This document shows positions 27,419-36,616 of a stretch of DNA of 64,000 nt, in pieces (position 1 is the stretch's first letter; each line of letters starts with the position of its first letter). Origin of the DNA: an uncultured Arthrobacter sp. (GTDB taxonomy: Bacteria > Actinomycetota > Actinomycetes > Actinomycetales > Micrococcaceae); contig NZ_CANLXP010000002.1 in NCBI RefSeq assembly GCF_947495145.1, forward strand, positions 186,001 through 250,000, in the 5' to 3' direction. The position numbers and the translations under genes are program-made. The notes under the pieces are model-generated. The model saw nothing but the letters and a program-made list of their open reading frames with translations. It was not told the origin of the DNA and ran no database searches.

Positions 27419-29635
27419 GTGTGTAATTCTCGTCTTTCCAGTTCCGCAGGCGTCACAGCCACGCATTGCCCCTACTGCGCGCTCCAGTGCGCCATGACGT
27501 TGACTGTGTCCGGCGCCGGTTCGGCTTCGGGTTCGCACTCAGTCGAGGTACGCGGCCGCGACTTCCCCACCAACAAGGGCGGCCTCTGTCGCAAGGGCTG
27601 GACCTCTGCTGAATTGCTGAAGCACCCGGACCGGGTTCTCGAACCCCTGCTGAAGAACGACGACGGCGAACACCGCCCCATCTCGTGGGACCGTGCGCTG
27701 CGGCTCATCCGTGACCGCGTCCTGTCCACCCGTGAGCGGTACGGTGCCGATGCGGTCGGTGTGTTCGGCGGCGGTGGGCTCACCAACGAGAAGGCCTACC
27801 TGCTGGGGAAGTTCGCCCGCCTGGCCCTTGGCACGTCGCGGATCGACTACAACGGACGGTTCTGCATGTCCTCGGCGGCTGCGGCGGGGAACCGGGCGTT
27901 CGGGCTGGACCGGGGCTTGCCCTTCCCGCTGGCGGATCTCGGGTCCGCGCGGACCATCCTGATGCTCGGCTCCAACACTGCGGACACCATGCCGCCGTTC
28001 GTGCAGCATCTGCAGGGCGCCCGGGATGCCGGCGGCCTCATCGTCGTCGATCCGCGAAGGTCCGCCACAGCTGCACTCACGTCCGAGGGCCGCGGCCGCC
28101 ACCTGCAGCCTTCGCCGAAAACGGACCTGGCCCTGCTGCTTGGGATCACGCACGTGGTGATCATGGACGGCCTGGTTTCGGAGTCGTACGTGCGCGAGCG
28201 GACCAGCGGGTACGACGCCATTGCCCGCAGCGTGAACACGTGGTGGCCCGAACGCGTTGCCGCCGTGACGGGCGTTCCGGCCAACCTCATCCGGGAGACG
28301 GCACATCGGCTGGCTGAACCCGGCGGAACGTACATCCTGACCGGACGCGGCGTCGAACAGCACGCCAACGGCACCGACACCGCGACGGCCGCCATCAACC
28401 TCGCGCTCCTCCTCGGTTTGCCCGGAACAACCGGCAGCGGGTACGGCACGCTGACGGGCCAGGGCAACGGACAGGGCGGACGCGAACACGGGCAAAAGGC
28501 GGACCAGCTTCCCGGGTACCGCAAGATCACCGACCCCGCCGCCCGGAAACACGTCGCCGGAGTCTGGGGCGTGCCGGAGTCGTCGATTCCCGGTCCCGGG
28601 CTGCCCGCCGTCGAACTCCTGGCTTCCCTCGGTCAGCCGGGAGGGGTGCGCTGCCTGTTTGTGCACGGGGCCAACGTGGCTGTGTCGGCGCCGAATGCGT
28701 CGTCGGTGCTTGCCGGGTTGCGCAGCCTGGACTTCCTGGTGGTGTGCGACTTTTTCCTCTCCGAAACCGCGGCCGAGGCGGACCTGGTGTTGCCGGTGCT
28801 GCAGTGGGCGGAGGAGGAAGGCACCATGACCAACCTCGAGGGGCGCATCCTGCGCCGTCGTGCAGCGGTGGCCCCTCCACCGGGCGCGCGCAGCGAACTG
28901 TGGATTATGGCCCGGTTGGCTGAGCTGCTGGAGGCGCCGTCGTCGTTCCCTGACGACCCGGAGGCGGTGTTCACCGAGCTGCGGGCGGCGAGCGCCGGCG
29001 GCCTCGCGGACTACTCCGGGGTGGACTACGCAATGCTCGACAAGGAGCTGCTCGCCGGCGAGGTGCTCGCCGGCGAGGTGCTCGACGGCGAATTTCCCGA
29101 CGGCGGTGCTGCCGCCTACTGGCCGTATCCGGCCGGTTCCGGCGGCACTCCGCGACTGTTCCTCGACAGGTTCGCCCATGCGGACGGGCGGGCCGTGCTG
29201 CATCCGGTAGCGCCGCCGTCGTCATCCGTCTCCGCTTCAGTTGCAGCCTCAGACGGCATGCTCACGCTGGCGACCGGGCGGTTGCTGGAGCACTACCAGT
29301 CGGGCACGCAGACCCGGCGGGTGGACGGCCTCCTGGCGACCAGCAGCGAACAGGTGCTGCAGATCCATCCCGTGACCGCTGCGGGCCTCGGAATTATGGA
29401 CGGTGCGGGGGTTGAGGTGAGCAATGAGCGGGGAACGGTGCTTACTGTTGCGGGGCTGTCGACGGCGGTGCGGCCCGACACGGTGTTCCTGTCCTTCCAC
29501 TTCGCAGGGGCGGGTAGCGCGAATGTGCTGACGTCGTCGGAGACGGATCCTGTGTCGGGGATGCCCGAGTTCAAGACCACGCGGGTATCGGTGCGCGTGC
29601 GCCGGCCTGCTCGGAGTGAGGTGGTTGGGGTATGA
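27419..29635 (+). CDS. nasC: assimilatory nitrate reductase catalytic subunit (molybdopterin enzyme)
   Basis: The 738-residue protein is a bis-MGD molybdoenzyme that reduces nitrate to nitrite in the cytoplasm. An N-terminal [4Fe-4S] site is visible as CPYCALQC plus a later cysteine in GGLCRKGW, and the molybdenum-ligand cysteine is in YNGRFCMSSAAAAG. NGTDTATAAINLALL, GQGNGQGGREHGQK and a C-terminal molydopterin-dinucleotide domain (GRLLEHYQSGTQTRR) follow. It lacks the extra C-terminal [2Fe-2S] domain of some NasA proteins, so electrons should come through the FAD protein encoded next. A short in-frame duplication (LAGEVLAGEVLDGEF) lies near residue 545. The start is GTG 27419, one base after the narK stop. 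Confidence 0.93.
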   Translation: MCNSRLSSSAGVTATHCPYCALQCAMTLTVSGAGSASGSHSVEVRGRDFPTNKGGLCRKGWTSAELLKHPDRVLEPLLKNDDGEHRPISWDRALRLIRDRVLSTRERYGADAVGVFGGGGLTNEKAYLLGKFARLALGTSRIDYNGRFCMSSAAAAGNRAFGLDRGLPFPLADLGSARTILMLGSNTADTMPPFVQHLQGARDAGGLIVVDPRRSATAALTSEGRGRHLQPSPKTDLALLLGITHVVIMDGLVSESYVRERTSGYDAIARSVNTWWPERVAAVTGVPANLIRETAHRLAEPGGTYILTGRGVEQHANGTDTATAAINLALLLGLPGTTGSGYGTLTGQGNGQGGREHGQKADQLPGYRKITDPAARKHVAGVWGVPESSIPGPGLPAVELLASLGQPGGVRCLFVHGANVAVSAPNASSVLAGLRSLDFLVVCDFFLSETAAEADLVLPVLQWAEEEGTMTNLEGRILRRRAAVAPPPGARSELWIMARLAELLEAPSSFPDDPEAVFTELRAASAGGLADYSGVDYAMLDKELLAGEVLAGEVLDGEFPDGGAAAYWPYPAGSGGTPRLFLDRFAHADGRAVLHPVAPPSSSVSASVAASDGMLTLATGRLLEHYQSGTQTRRVDGLLATSSEQVLQIHPVTAAGLGIMDGAGVEVSNERGTVLTVAGLSTAVRPDTVFLSFHFAGAGSANVLTSSETDPVSGMPEFKTTRVSVRVRRPARSEVVGV

Positions 29636-31341
29636 GTTCTGTGTCTGCCGGGCGTGATGTGTTTACCGAGCGTGCTGTGGCTCCGCTGCGCGTTGTGGTG
29701 GTCGGGTTCGGGCCGGTGGCGGCGCGGTTCATCGATGTTCTCGAGCCTTCCCTGGCCTCGGGTGCGGTGCAGCTGACCGTCGTGGGGGCCGAGACCGACG
29801 CTGCGTACAACCGTGTGCTGGTGGCCGATGTCGGGGTGGGGCGGACCTCGCCATCGGCGATCGGCCTGAGTGACCCGGCGCGTCTCGTTTCGCTGGGCGC
29901 CGACGTGCTGCTTGGCATCGGCGTGCGGCGGATCGACCGGGCACGGCAGCAGGTTCTGCTCGACGACGGCACTGCCCTCCCCTATGACCGCCTGGTCCTG
30001 GCGACCGGCGCACGGCCCGTCATTCCCTACCTCGCCGGGCTGAATCCGGACCCGCTGCACCCCGCCTGGCCCTCTGGCGTCACCGCACTGCGCGATCTGG
30101 CCGACGCACGCGTGCTTCGCACCGTCGTCGAGCGCCGGGGCGACGTGGTGATTCTCGGCGGCGGAATCCTCGGACTTGAAGCGGCCCTCGCGGCGGCTGA
30201 GGAGGGCGCTCGGGTGACGGTGGTCCACCATGGCGACTACCCGCTTGCCCGGAACATTGACGACGGCGGTGGGCGGGTACTCGCCTCCGTTCTCCGTTCG
30301 CAGGGAGTGCGGCTGGTTTCGGGGGCGAAGGCCGTTGGTCTCGAGCATTCTGGTGGTGGTGCTTTCACTGCCCTGCGTCTCGACGACGGCCCGCTGGTGT
30401 CCGGCGACCTGCTGGTGCTGTCCTGCGGCGTGCGGCCGCGGCTTGAACTGGCTGAGGGTGCGGGGTTGCCGGTCGCGTCGGGCATCCTCGTGGGACACTC
30501 GCTGCAAGCGCATCACGACGAGCACATTTACGCCATCGGCGACTGCGCCGAAGTCCGCTGTGTTTCCCCTTCATGTGAAGACTGCTCGGGCAACACTGCG
30601 CCGTCAGGGCTGATCGGGCCGGGGTGGAAGCAGGCCGAGTGGTTGGCCGAGTCGTTCATCGCGGAGTTGGCTTCCGGGGCGCGCGCGGGAGACGGGCTCG
30701 AGACGCCGGCGACCGTCACATGTGCAGGCACCGAAAGTGCCAACCCCTACGTGAAGGCTACGGCTGCCCCGAGCCCCGCCTCCGCGGACTCGCACCGCTA
30801 CGTCGAGGCCGCCCTGCCGCCGGTGCTCATGCTGAAGGCGCGTGGGCTGGACGCTGTGGTGGCTGGTGACGCTGCAGCAGACCCGTGGGCCGCGCATGAG
30901 GATGGCACCGCCGTCGCGCTCTGGGCCGACCCGCAGCAGGGTAGCTACGCGAAGATGATCACGCGGCATGGGGTGCTGCAGGGGCTGGTGTGTGTCGGAA
31001 TGCCGCGGGCCGGGGCTGAGTTAGTGCTGCTTTTCGAGAGCGGCGCGGTGCTGCCGTCCGACCGGTCGAGCCTGCTGCGGCTGGACGGAGCGGAGGCGGA
31101 GGCGTCACTGTCGTCGTCGGCTTCGGACCCTTCGACCATCGTCTGCCGGTGCGCGGGGGTGAGCCGGGGCAGCATCGAGCAGGCCGCCGTCGTCGGCTGT
31201 TCGAGTGTGGCCGAGGTGTCGGCGTCGACCCGTGCGGGTACCGGCTGTGGCGGTTGCCACAATGACATCCGCACCATCATCGAGCAGCACTTCCAGCACC
31301 CCGTTGAGTTGGCAGGACACACCCCTTATGGAGACTCATAA
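29632..31341 (+). CDS. nasB: FAD-dependent electron-transfer subunit of nitrate reductase (NasB-like)
   Basis: The 569-residue protein has a pyridine-nucleotide-disulfide-oxidoreductase fold (VVVGFGPVAARF, LATGARPVIPYL, VVILGGGILGLEAALAA, YAIGDCAE). A C-terminal BFD-like [2Fe-2S] domain near residue 500 has CRCAGVSRGSIEQA and GTGCGGC. This architecture is shared with NirB and with the NasB partner of nitrate reductase, and would pass electrons from NAD(P)H to NasC. ATG overlaps the nasC stop (ATGA). The last 12 codons lie inside palindromic element 3, and the stop TAA is in its loop, so the natural C-terminus may have been replaced by the element. Confidence 0.88.
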   Translation: MSSVSAGRDVFTERAVAPLRVVVVGFGPVAARFIDVLEPSLASGAVQLTVVGAETDAAYNRVLVADVGVGRTSPSAIGLSDPARLVSLGADVLLGIGVRRIDRARQQVLLDDGTALPYDRLVLATGARPVIPYLAGLNPDPLHPAWPSGVTALRDLADARVLRTVVERRGDVVILGGGILGLEAALAAAEEGARVTVVHHGDYPLARNIDDGGGRVLASVLRSQGVRLVSGAKAVGLEHSGGGAFTALRLDDGPLVSGDLLVLSCGVRPRLELAEGAGLPVASGILVGHSLQAHHDEHIYAIGDCAEVRCVSPSCEDCSGNTAPSGLIGPGWKQAEWLAESFIAELASGARAGDGLETPATVTCAGTESANPYVKATAAPSPASADSHRYVEAALPPVLMLKARGLDAVVAGDAAADPWAAHEDGTAVALWADPQQGSYAKMITRHGVLQGLVCVGMPRAGAELVLLFESGAVLPSDRSSLLRLDGAEAEASLSSSASDPSTIVCRCAGVSRGSIEQAAVVGCSSVAEVSASTRAGTGCGGCHNDIRTIIEQHFQHPVELAGHTPYGDS

Positions 31342-31364
31342 GGGGTGTGTCCTGCCAACTCAAC
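31303..31364. repeat. palindromic element 3, overlapping the nasB 3' end
   Basis: A 62 bp element with perfect 28-base arms around GAGACT. It encodes the last 12 residues (VELAGHTPYGDS) and stop of the preceding gene. Confidence 0.93.
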
Positions 31365-31407
31365 GAGGGGTTGTGGATAACGCCAGAGCGGAAATACGCT
31401 CTGCCAG

Positions 31408-31413
31408 CATAAT
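31408..31413 (+). promoter_or_regulatory. -10-like CATAAT of the DUF559 gene (leaderless)
   Basis: CATAAT lies 6 nt before ATG 31420, with no ribosome site. Confidence 0.45.
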
Positions 31414-31419
31414 CGGGCC

Positions 31420-32361
31420 ATGCGTACGCCGTTGCCCCTGCCCGACCCGTTCGAATCTGCGCCGTTCACGGTTGCGGACTCCGATTCCGCTGGCATCAGC
31501 CGAAAACGCATCTACAACGGGCGATTTACGTCCTCCAGTCAGGGGATCCGGGTCTGCGCCGAACGGCAACCTTCCACGACGGAGTTGCTTCGCGCTTACA
31601 CCTCTATCACCGAGCAGTCCTTCGCTTCCCACCAGACGGCCGGCTTTATCTGGGGCTTTTTCCACTACAGCTGCGAAGGCGATCAGGAGGTTTTTCACAT
31701 TTCGCGGCCGGCAGGAGGCCCAACGCCGCGTCGCACCAATGTCCGGGGGCATTCGACGCTGTTGCCGGCGGAGGAGGTAACTGAGTACGACGGCGTCAGA
31801 CTCACCACCCGCGCACGCACGTGGCTCGATCTTGCCGAAAGGCTCAGCGTCGACGAGCTTGTGGTGATCGCGGACCAGCTAATTCGGTATCCCCGAAAAG
31901 AGTTCGAAGGGCGATCCGAACCGTACTGCACGAAGAACGATCTGCAGCGCGTGATCGACCGACACCCCCGCAAGCGTGGTGTTCGAAAGGCTCGTGAAGC
32001 CCTTGATCTGGCTCGGGTTGGGGCGGATTCACCTCCTGAAACGCGACTTCGCCTCGCTTTGGTGTACGCGGGCCTGCCTGAGCCAGCTGTGAACATTCCA
32101 ATTGTCGACGAGAACGGAATTGAGTGGCACCAGCCCGATCTTTCGTACCCCGAGTTTCGGATAAGCATCCAATACGACGGCGGTGGCCACTCCGAGCAGG
32201 ACCAAGTGGACCGGGACATCAGTCGGGCGGAACAGACGATCGCGATCGACTGGAGCGAGGTGCGCGTTTCCAACCGCCACATGTCGAACGAGGCCAAAGC
32301 GGCCGTGGCGAAGGTGCGGTCGGAGCTGGTCGCCAAGGGGTGGCGCCCAAACCGCCGTTGA
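31420..32361 (+). CDS. DUF559 (Vsr-like) endonuclease-domain protein
   Basis: This 313-residue protein has a basic N-terminal part resembling AbiEi-type/transcription-regulator-like proteins (SRKRIYNGRF, LTTRARTWLDLAERLSVDELV) and a C-terminal DUF559 domain of the Vsr/PD-(D/E)XK nuclease group. Visible are SPPETRLRLALVYAGLPEP, the aspartate in PDLSYP and QYDGGGHSEQDQVDRDISR. At the usual acidic position before YDG the residue is glutamine, which may reduce or change catalysis. The stop TGA is the TGA of GTTGA at the border of palindromic element 4, and element 3 lies 56 bases upstream, so the gene is bracketed by two copies. Function in cells is unknown. Confidence 0.8.
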   Translation: MRTPLPLPDPFESAPFTVADSDSAGISRKRIYNGRFTSSSQGIRVCAERQPSTTELLRAYTSITEQSFASHQTAGFIWGFFHYSCEGDQEVFHISRPAGGPTPRRTNVRGHSTLLPAEEVTEYDGVRLTTRARTWLDLAERLSVDELVVIADQLIRYPRKEFEGRSEPYCTKNDLQRVIDRHPRKRGVRKAREALDLARVGADSPPETRLRLALVYAGLPEPAVNIPIVDENGIEWHQPDLSYPEFRISIQYDGGGHSEQDQVDRDISRAEQTIAIDWSEVRVSNRHMSNEAKAAVAKVRSELVAKGWRPNRR

Positions 32362-32418
32362 TTTGGCAGGACACGCCCCGAATGACTCCTCATACGGGGC
32401 GTGTCCTGCCAAATCAAC
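32357..32418. repeat. palindromic element 4, supplies the DUF559 stop codon
   Basis: A 62 bp element with perfect 24-base arms. Both arms carry the variant GATTTGG / CCAAATC, and the next bases are CGCCCC / GGGGCG, so changes are compensated on both sides. It lies between the convergent DUF559 and lpdA genes. Confidence 0.93.
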
Positions 32419-32433
32419 ACAAAGGGAAAGGGG

Positions 32434-33840
32434 CTAGTGAAGGTGCAGCCGCCGCGCGGCCTCGGAAATGGACCCCGTGAGCGACGGGTACACGGTGAAG
32501 GTGTTGGCGACGTCGTCGACGTGCAGCTTCTTGGTGACGGCGAGCGCCAGCGGGAAGATCAGCTCGGACGCGCGCGGAGCAACCACAACGCCGCCGATCA
32601 CCGTACCGGAGCCCTTCCGCGCGATGATCTTCACGAACCCGTCCTTGACGTTCATCATTTTGGCCCGGGCGTTGGTGCTGAGCGAGAGCTTGAAGACGTC
32701 GCCCTGGTACTTGCCGGATTCGACGTCGGCTTCCGAAACACCCACCGACGCGATCTCGGGTGCGGTGAAGATATTCGAGGCAACCTGCTTGAGCTTGAGC
32801 GGCGTCACGGTGTCCCCCATCAGGTGCGCCATCGCGATCCGGCCCTGCATCGCGGCCACCGAGGCGAGCGCCAGGACGCCGGTGCAGTCCCCCGACGCAT
32901 ACACATTCGGCGCGGTGGTCCGGGAAACGCCGTCCACCTTGATGTGCCCGGATTCGCTCAGCGCAACGCCAGCCTCCTCCAGCCCGATGCCCGACGTGTT
33001 CGGAATGGCACCAACAGCAACGAGGCAGTGGCTGCCATCGATCGTGCGCCCGTCGGACAGCGTCACCCGGACGCCGTCCCCACGCCGCTCCACTCCCTCT
33101 GCCCGGGACTTCGACACCACGTTCATGCCCCGCGAGCGGAACACGTTCTCAAGGACCTCGGCGGCGTCGGCGTCCTCGCCTGGCAGCACGCGGTCGCGGC
33201 TGGAAATCAGGGTCACGTCCGCACCGAGGCCGTGGTACGCCGAGGCGAATTCCGCACCGGTGACACCCGAGCCGATGACGATGAGGTGTTCGGGCACCTC
33301 GGTGAGGTTGTAGACCTGCTTCCAGTTGAAGATCCGCTCCCCGTCCGGGACGGCGGTGGGAAGCTCACGCGGGTGCGCGCCGACGGCCAGCAGAATGGCG
33401 TCCGCCTCGATGATGCTGGTTCCGGCATCCGTTTCGACTTCGAGCCGGTGGTTGTCCAGCAGCTTCCCGGAGCCGATGATGATCGTGACGCCGGCACGCT
33501 CCAGCGCCGCGGAAATGTCCTTCGACTGGTCCACCGCAAGATCCAGCAGACGCTGGTTCACCTGGGTGAAGTCGGCGTAGGCGGCGGTGGGGTCCGCGAA
33601 CTTCACGCCGAGGTTATGGGCATTCGCGACGCGCGCCATCGTGTCCGCCGTCGCGATGAGGGTTTTTGACGGAACGACGTCGGTGAGAACCGCCGAGCCA
33701 CCAAGCCCGTTCCGCTCCACAATAGTGACCGTCGCTCCCAGCGAAGCAGCGACCATGGCCGCCTCATAGCCGCCCGGACCTCCCCCGAGAATCGCGATAC
33801 GGAGGGCGCTGAAATCCAGTTGACTCGTCACACCTGCCAT
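32434..33840 (-). CDS. lpdA: NAD(P)H-quinone dehydrogenase-type flavoprotein (LpdA-like)
   Basis: The 468-residue protein has the disulfide-reductase family fold: FAD motif LGGGPGGYEAAMVAA, NAD motif IGSGVTGAEFASAY, VYASGDCTG and a dimerisation domain. The CXXXXC redox pair expected after GLGG is missing (GLGGSAVLTDVVPSK has no cysteine), so it cannot act as a dihydrolipoamide dehydrogenase. Mycobacterium LpdA (Rv3303c) has the same loss and works as a quinone reductase. The gene also lies beside purine nucleoside phosphorylase and hexose mutase genes, as in Mycobacterium. ATG 33840 is the chosen start; GTG three codons later is possible. Confidence 0.9.
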   Translation of the reverse strand: MAGVTSQLDFSALRIAILGGGPGGYEAAMVAASLGATVTIVERNGLGGSAVLTDVVPSKTLIATADTMARVANAHNLGVKFADPTAAYADFTQVNQRLLDLAVDQSKDISAALERAGVTIIIGSGKLLDNHRLEVETDAGTSIIEADAILLAVGAHPRELPTAVPDGERIFNWKQVYNLTEVPEHLIVIGSGVTGAEFASAYHGLGADVTLISSRDRVLPGEDADAAEVLENVFRSRGMNVVSKSRAEGVERRGDGVRVTLSDGRTIDGSHCLVAVGAIPNTSGIGLEEAGVALSESGHIKVDGVSRTTAPNVYASGDCTGVLALASVAAMQGRIAMAHLMGDTVTPLKLKQVASNIFTAPEIASVGVSEADVESGKYQGDVFKLSLSTNARAKMMNVKDGFVKIIARKGSGTVIGGVVVAPRASELIFPLALAVTKKLHVDDVANTFTVYPSLTGSISEAARRLHLH

Positions 33841-33979
33841 TCTGTCCTATCGGATACCAGCCCTCAAACGTCCCGACGGCGCCGCAACGGCTGAGCGCAC
33901 ACAGCCCGACGACGCCACGCAGCCTCCCGGATTCCCGCGCCGACGCCCCGGACAAGTGGAACAACACGTCCACTGGCGG

Positions 33980-33985
33980 TAGGTT
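33980..33985 (+). promoter_or_regulatory. -10 hexamer TAGGTT of punA (leaderless)
   Basis: TAGGTT lies 6 nt before GTG 33992, with no ribosome site. Confidence 0.6.
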
Positions 33986-33991
33986 GGACCG

Positions 33992-34804
33992 GTGATTGAC
34001 CAATCCTCAACGGACCCGTTTGCCCTTGCCCGCGACGCTGCGGACTACATCGCACAGCAGACGTCGGTGGCGTCCCACGACATTGCCCTGGTGCTCGGCT
34101 CCGGCTGGGGTGAGGCTGCCGAGCTGATCGGCGAGACCACGCACACCCTGCAGGCGACGGACATCCCGGGCTTCGCCGCCCCCGCGGTTGAAGGCCACGT
34201 CGGCACCATCCGCTCCATCGTCACCCCGGCCGGCAAGCGCGCGCTCGTGCTCGGCGCGCGCACCCACTATTACGAGGGCCGCGGCGTCCGCGCGGTTGTC
34301 CACGGGGTCCGCACCGCCGCCGCCACGGGCGCCAAGACGCTCGTCCTCACCAACGGCTGCGGCGGGCTGCAGGAACAGTGGACCCCGGGCACGCCGGTGC
34401 TCATCAGCGACCACCTCAACCTCACGGCCGCCTCCCCGCTCGAGGGCGCCACGTTCGTGGACCTCACCGACCTCTACTCCAAGCGCCTGCGGGACCTCGC
34501 CCGCGAAGTCGACCCGTCCCTCGATGAGGGCGTCTACGCGCAATTCACCGGCCCGCACTACGAGACCCCCGCCGAGGTCCAGTACGCCAAGCGGATCGGC
34601 GCCGACCTCGTCGGCATGTCCACCGCACTCGAAGCCATCGCAGCCCGCCACGCAGGCATGGAGGTCTTCGGCATGTCCCTGGTCACCAACCTGGCCGCCG
34701 GCATCAGCGCCATCCCGCTCAGCCACGCCGAGGTCCTGGAAGCCGGACAGGCGGCCGGGCCCCGCATCTCGCGGCTCCTCGCCGACATTATCGGCAGGCT
34801 CTGA
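33992..34804 (+). CDS. punA: purine-nucleoside phosphorylase (trimeric type)
   Basis: The 270-residue enzyme splits purine nucleosides with phosphate to free base and ribose 1-phosphate. Features are VLGSGWGEAAELIG, GARTHYYEGRG, TNGCGGLQEQWTPGTPVLISDH, the substrate-binding PHYETPAEV and GMSLVTNLAAGIS, which place it in the trimeric PNP group. GTG 33992 is the start, supported by the leaderless hexamer. The mutase gene follows one base after the stop; it can route ribose 1-phosphate or other sugar phosphates onward, so the pair makes sense as a salvage operon. Confidence 0.94.
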   Translation: MIDQSSTDPFALARDAADYIAQQTSVASHDIALVLGSGWGEAAELIGETTHTLQATDIPGFAAPAVEGHVGTIRSIVTPAGKRALVLGARTHYYEGRGVRAVVHGVRTAAATGAKTLVLTNGCGGLQEQWTPGTPVLISDHLNLTAASPLEGATFVDLTDLYSKRLRDLAREVDPSLDEGVYAQFTGPHYETPAEVQYAKRIGADLVGMSTALEAIAARHAGMEVFGMSLVTNLAAGISAIPLSHAEVLEAGQAAGPRISRLLADIIGRL

Positions 34805-34805
34805 C

Positions 34806-36521
34806 ATGCAGCCTTCGCACGCCGACCTCTTCACCTCCGCCCGCGAGTGGGCCGCCCAGGACCCGGATCCGGAAACCCGCGCTGAGCTGGAAGACCTGCT
34901 CACCCGCGCCGAGAACGACGACGACGCCGGCCAGCCCGCTGCCCTGCAGCAGCTTGAGGACGCATTCAGCGGACCGCTGCTCTTCGGAACGGCCGGCCTG
35001 CGTGCCGCGCTGGGACCCGGTCCCAACCGGATGAACCGCGTCGTCGTCCGCAGCGCCGCGGCCGGAGTGGCCGCCCACGCACTCAACCTGGCAAAAGGCG
35101 CCTACGCGCCGCGCGCCGTCGTCGGCTTCGATGCCCGACGCAACTCGCGCATCTTCGCCGAGGAAACCGCGGCGATTTTCACCGCCGCGGGCCTGGAGAC
35201 CTTCCTCATGCCCACTGAACTCCCGACGCCGGTGCTCGCCTACGCGGTGCGCGCGCTTGAGTGCGAGGTCGGCGTGATGGTGACGGCGAGCCACAATCCG
35301 CCGCAGGACAACGGATACAAGGTGTACCTCGGCGGCCGCGCGGTGGAGGAGACTGCCCGGGGCGTGCAGATTGTCGCACCGCATGACGCGCAGATCGCCG
35401 AGCAGATCACTGCCGCGAACAACATCCAGTTGGCTCCCGGGTGGAATGTCCTCCCCGAGAGCATCGAAACCGACTATGTGGCCTCGGTCATCGCGCTGGC
35501 AGACGCCGAAACGTACCCAGCGCGCGACCTCTCGATTGTCCTGACTCCGATGCATGGCGTCGGCGGCCGCACGGCACAGCAGGTTCTTGCGTCCGCCGGG
35601 TTCGACACCGTGCACGTCGTCAAGGAACAGGCCGAGCCGGACCCGACATTCCCCACGGTCGAGTTCCCCAACCCCGAGGAACCCGGCGCTCTTGACCTGG
35701 CGCTGGCGGCCGCGGCTGACCAGGACGCCGACCTGGTCCTTGCCAACGACCCCGACGCCGACCGCATGGCCGCCGCTGCCAAGGACCCAGCGACCGGCGA
35801 ATGGCGGATGCTGCGCGGCGATGAGACGGGCGCACTGCTCGGCCTGCATCTGGCAGCCCGGCTCGCGGACGACGCAAAGCACAACGCGGTGTTCGCCAAC
35901 TCGATCGTCTCCTCGCGGCTGCTCGGCAGGATCGCCGAAGCGTCCGGGATCGGCCACGCCCAGACGCTCACGGGCTTCAAGTGGATCTCCCGCGTCCCGA
36001 ACATCACCTACGGGTACGAGGAAGCGCTCGGCTACTGCGTGGCTCCGGAACTGGTGCGGGACAAGGACGGCCTGTCCGCAGCCCTGCTGCTGGCCGAGTT
36101 CGCCGCCGCCTGCAAGGCCGAGGGCAGGACCCTCTTCGATGTCCTCGACGAACTGGCACTCGTCCACGGCCTGCACGCCAGCGACCAGCTTTCGGTGCGG
36201 GTAGGCAGCCTCGGCCTGCTGGGAGCCATGATGAACCGCCTGCGCGAGGCGCCGCCGTCGTCGTTTGCCGGTTCTGACGTGATGGTCGCGGAGGATCTGG
36301 CGGAAGGCGCCCACCTGCCGCCCACCGACGGGCTGCTTTATGTCACGCGCGACGACACCCGCGTGATCATCCGCCCCAGCGGCACCGAGCCCAAGCTCAA
36401 GTGCTACCTCGAAGTCATCGAGCCGGTGGATTCCGCAGCCGAGGTAGGGGACGCGAAAACAACAGCGCGGGCCAGGCTCGACGCCGTGATCCGCGACGTC
36501 GAGGAAGCCCTCGGCCTCTAA
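34806..36521 (+). CDS. phospho-sugar mutase (phosphoglucomutase/phosphomannomutase/phosphopentomutase family)
   Basis: The 571-residue alpha-D-phosphohexomutase has the phosphoserine loop TASHNPPQDNGYKVY, the magnesium loop NDPDADRMA, the sugar loop GDETGALLG and the C-terminal phosphate site RPSGTEPKLKCY. A start at ATG 34806 directly follows the punA stop. The equivalent mycobacterial gene is called pmmB; in related bacteria such enzymes also serve as phosphopentomutase, which would suit nucleoside salvage with PunA. Substrate is therefore left open. A longer frame beginning at 34188 is an artefact running through punA. Confidence 0.92.
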   Translation: MQPSHADLFTSAREWAAQDPDPETRAELEDLLTRAENDDDAGQPAALQQLEDAFSGPLLFGTAGLRAALGPGPNRMNRVVVRSAAAGVAAHALNLAKGAYAPRAVVGFDARRNSRIFAEETAAIFTAAGLETFLMPTELPTPVLAYAVRALECEVGVMVTASHNPPQDNGYKVYLGGRAVEETARGVQIVAPHDAQIAEQITAANNIQLAPGWNVLPESIETDYVASVIALADAETYPARDLSIVLTPMHGVGGRTAQQVLASAGFDTVHVVKEQAEPDPTFPTVEFPNPEEPGALDLALAAAADQDADLVLANDPDADRMAAAAKDPATGEWRMLRGDETGALLGLHLAARLADDAKHNAVFANSIVSSRLLGRIAEASGIGHAQTLTGFKWISRVPNITYGYEEALGYCVAPELVRDKDGLSAALLLAEFAAACKAEGRTLFDVLDELALVHGLHASDQLSVRVGSLGLLGAMMNRLREAPPSSFAGSDVMVAEDLAEGAHLPPTDGLLYVTRDDTRVIIRPSGTEPKLKCYLEVIEPVDSAAEVGDAKTTARARLDAVIRDVEEALGL

Positions 36522-36548
36522 CCCAGCGCTGGGCCTGTAACCCAGCGC

Positions 36549-36610
36549 GTTGAGTTGGCAGGACACGCCGTGAATAGCTCCCCAAAAGGGGTGTGTCCTG
36601 CCAACTCAAC
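36549..36610. repeat. palindromic element 5
   Basis: A 62 bp element between convergent mutase and nirD genes. Its inner part is asymmetric (GCCGTGAATAGCT on one side, AAAAGGGGTG on the other) and is shared, in reverse orientation, with element 6. Confidence 0.92.
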
Positions 36611-36616
36611 GCAAGG

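Noticed and set aside
29046-29095. Tandem GCTCGCCGGCGAGGT repeats as a regulatory site
   Set aside because: They are in frame in nasC and encode LAGEV repeats; a local coding slip-strand duplication.
34188-36521. A 777-codon plus-strand frame merging punA and the mutase
   Set aside because: The first part is a shifted frame within punA, low in recognisable sequence; the mutase starts at 34806 right after the punA stop.
34788-36566. 592-codon antisense frame opposite the mutase
   Set aside because: It begins inside palindromic element 5 and has no family features; a shadow of the mutase gene.
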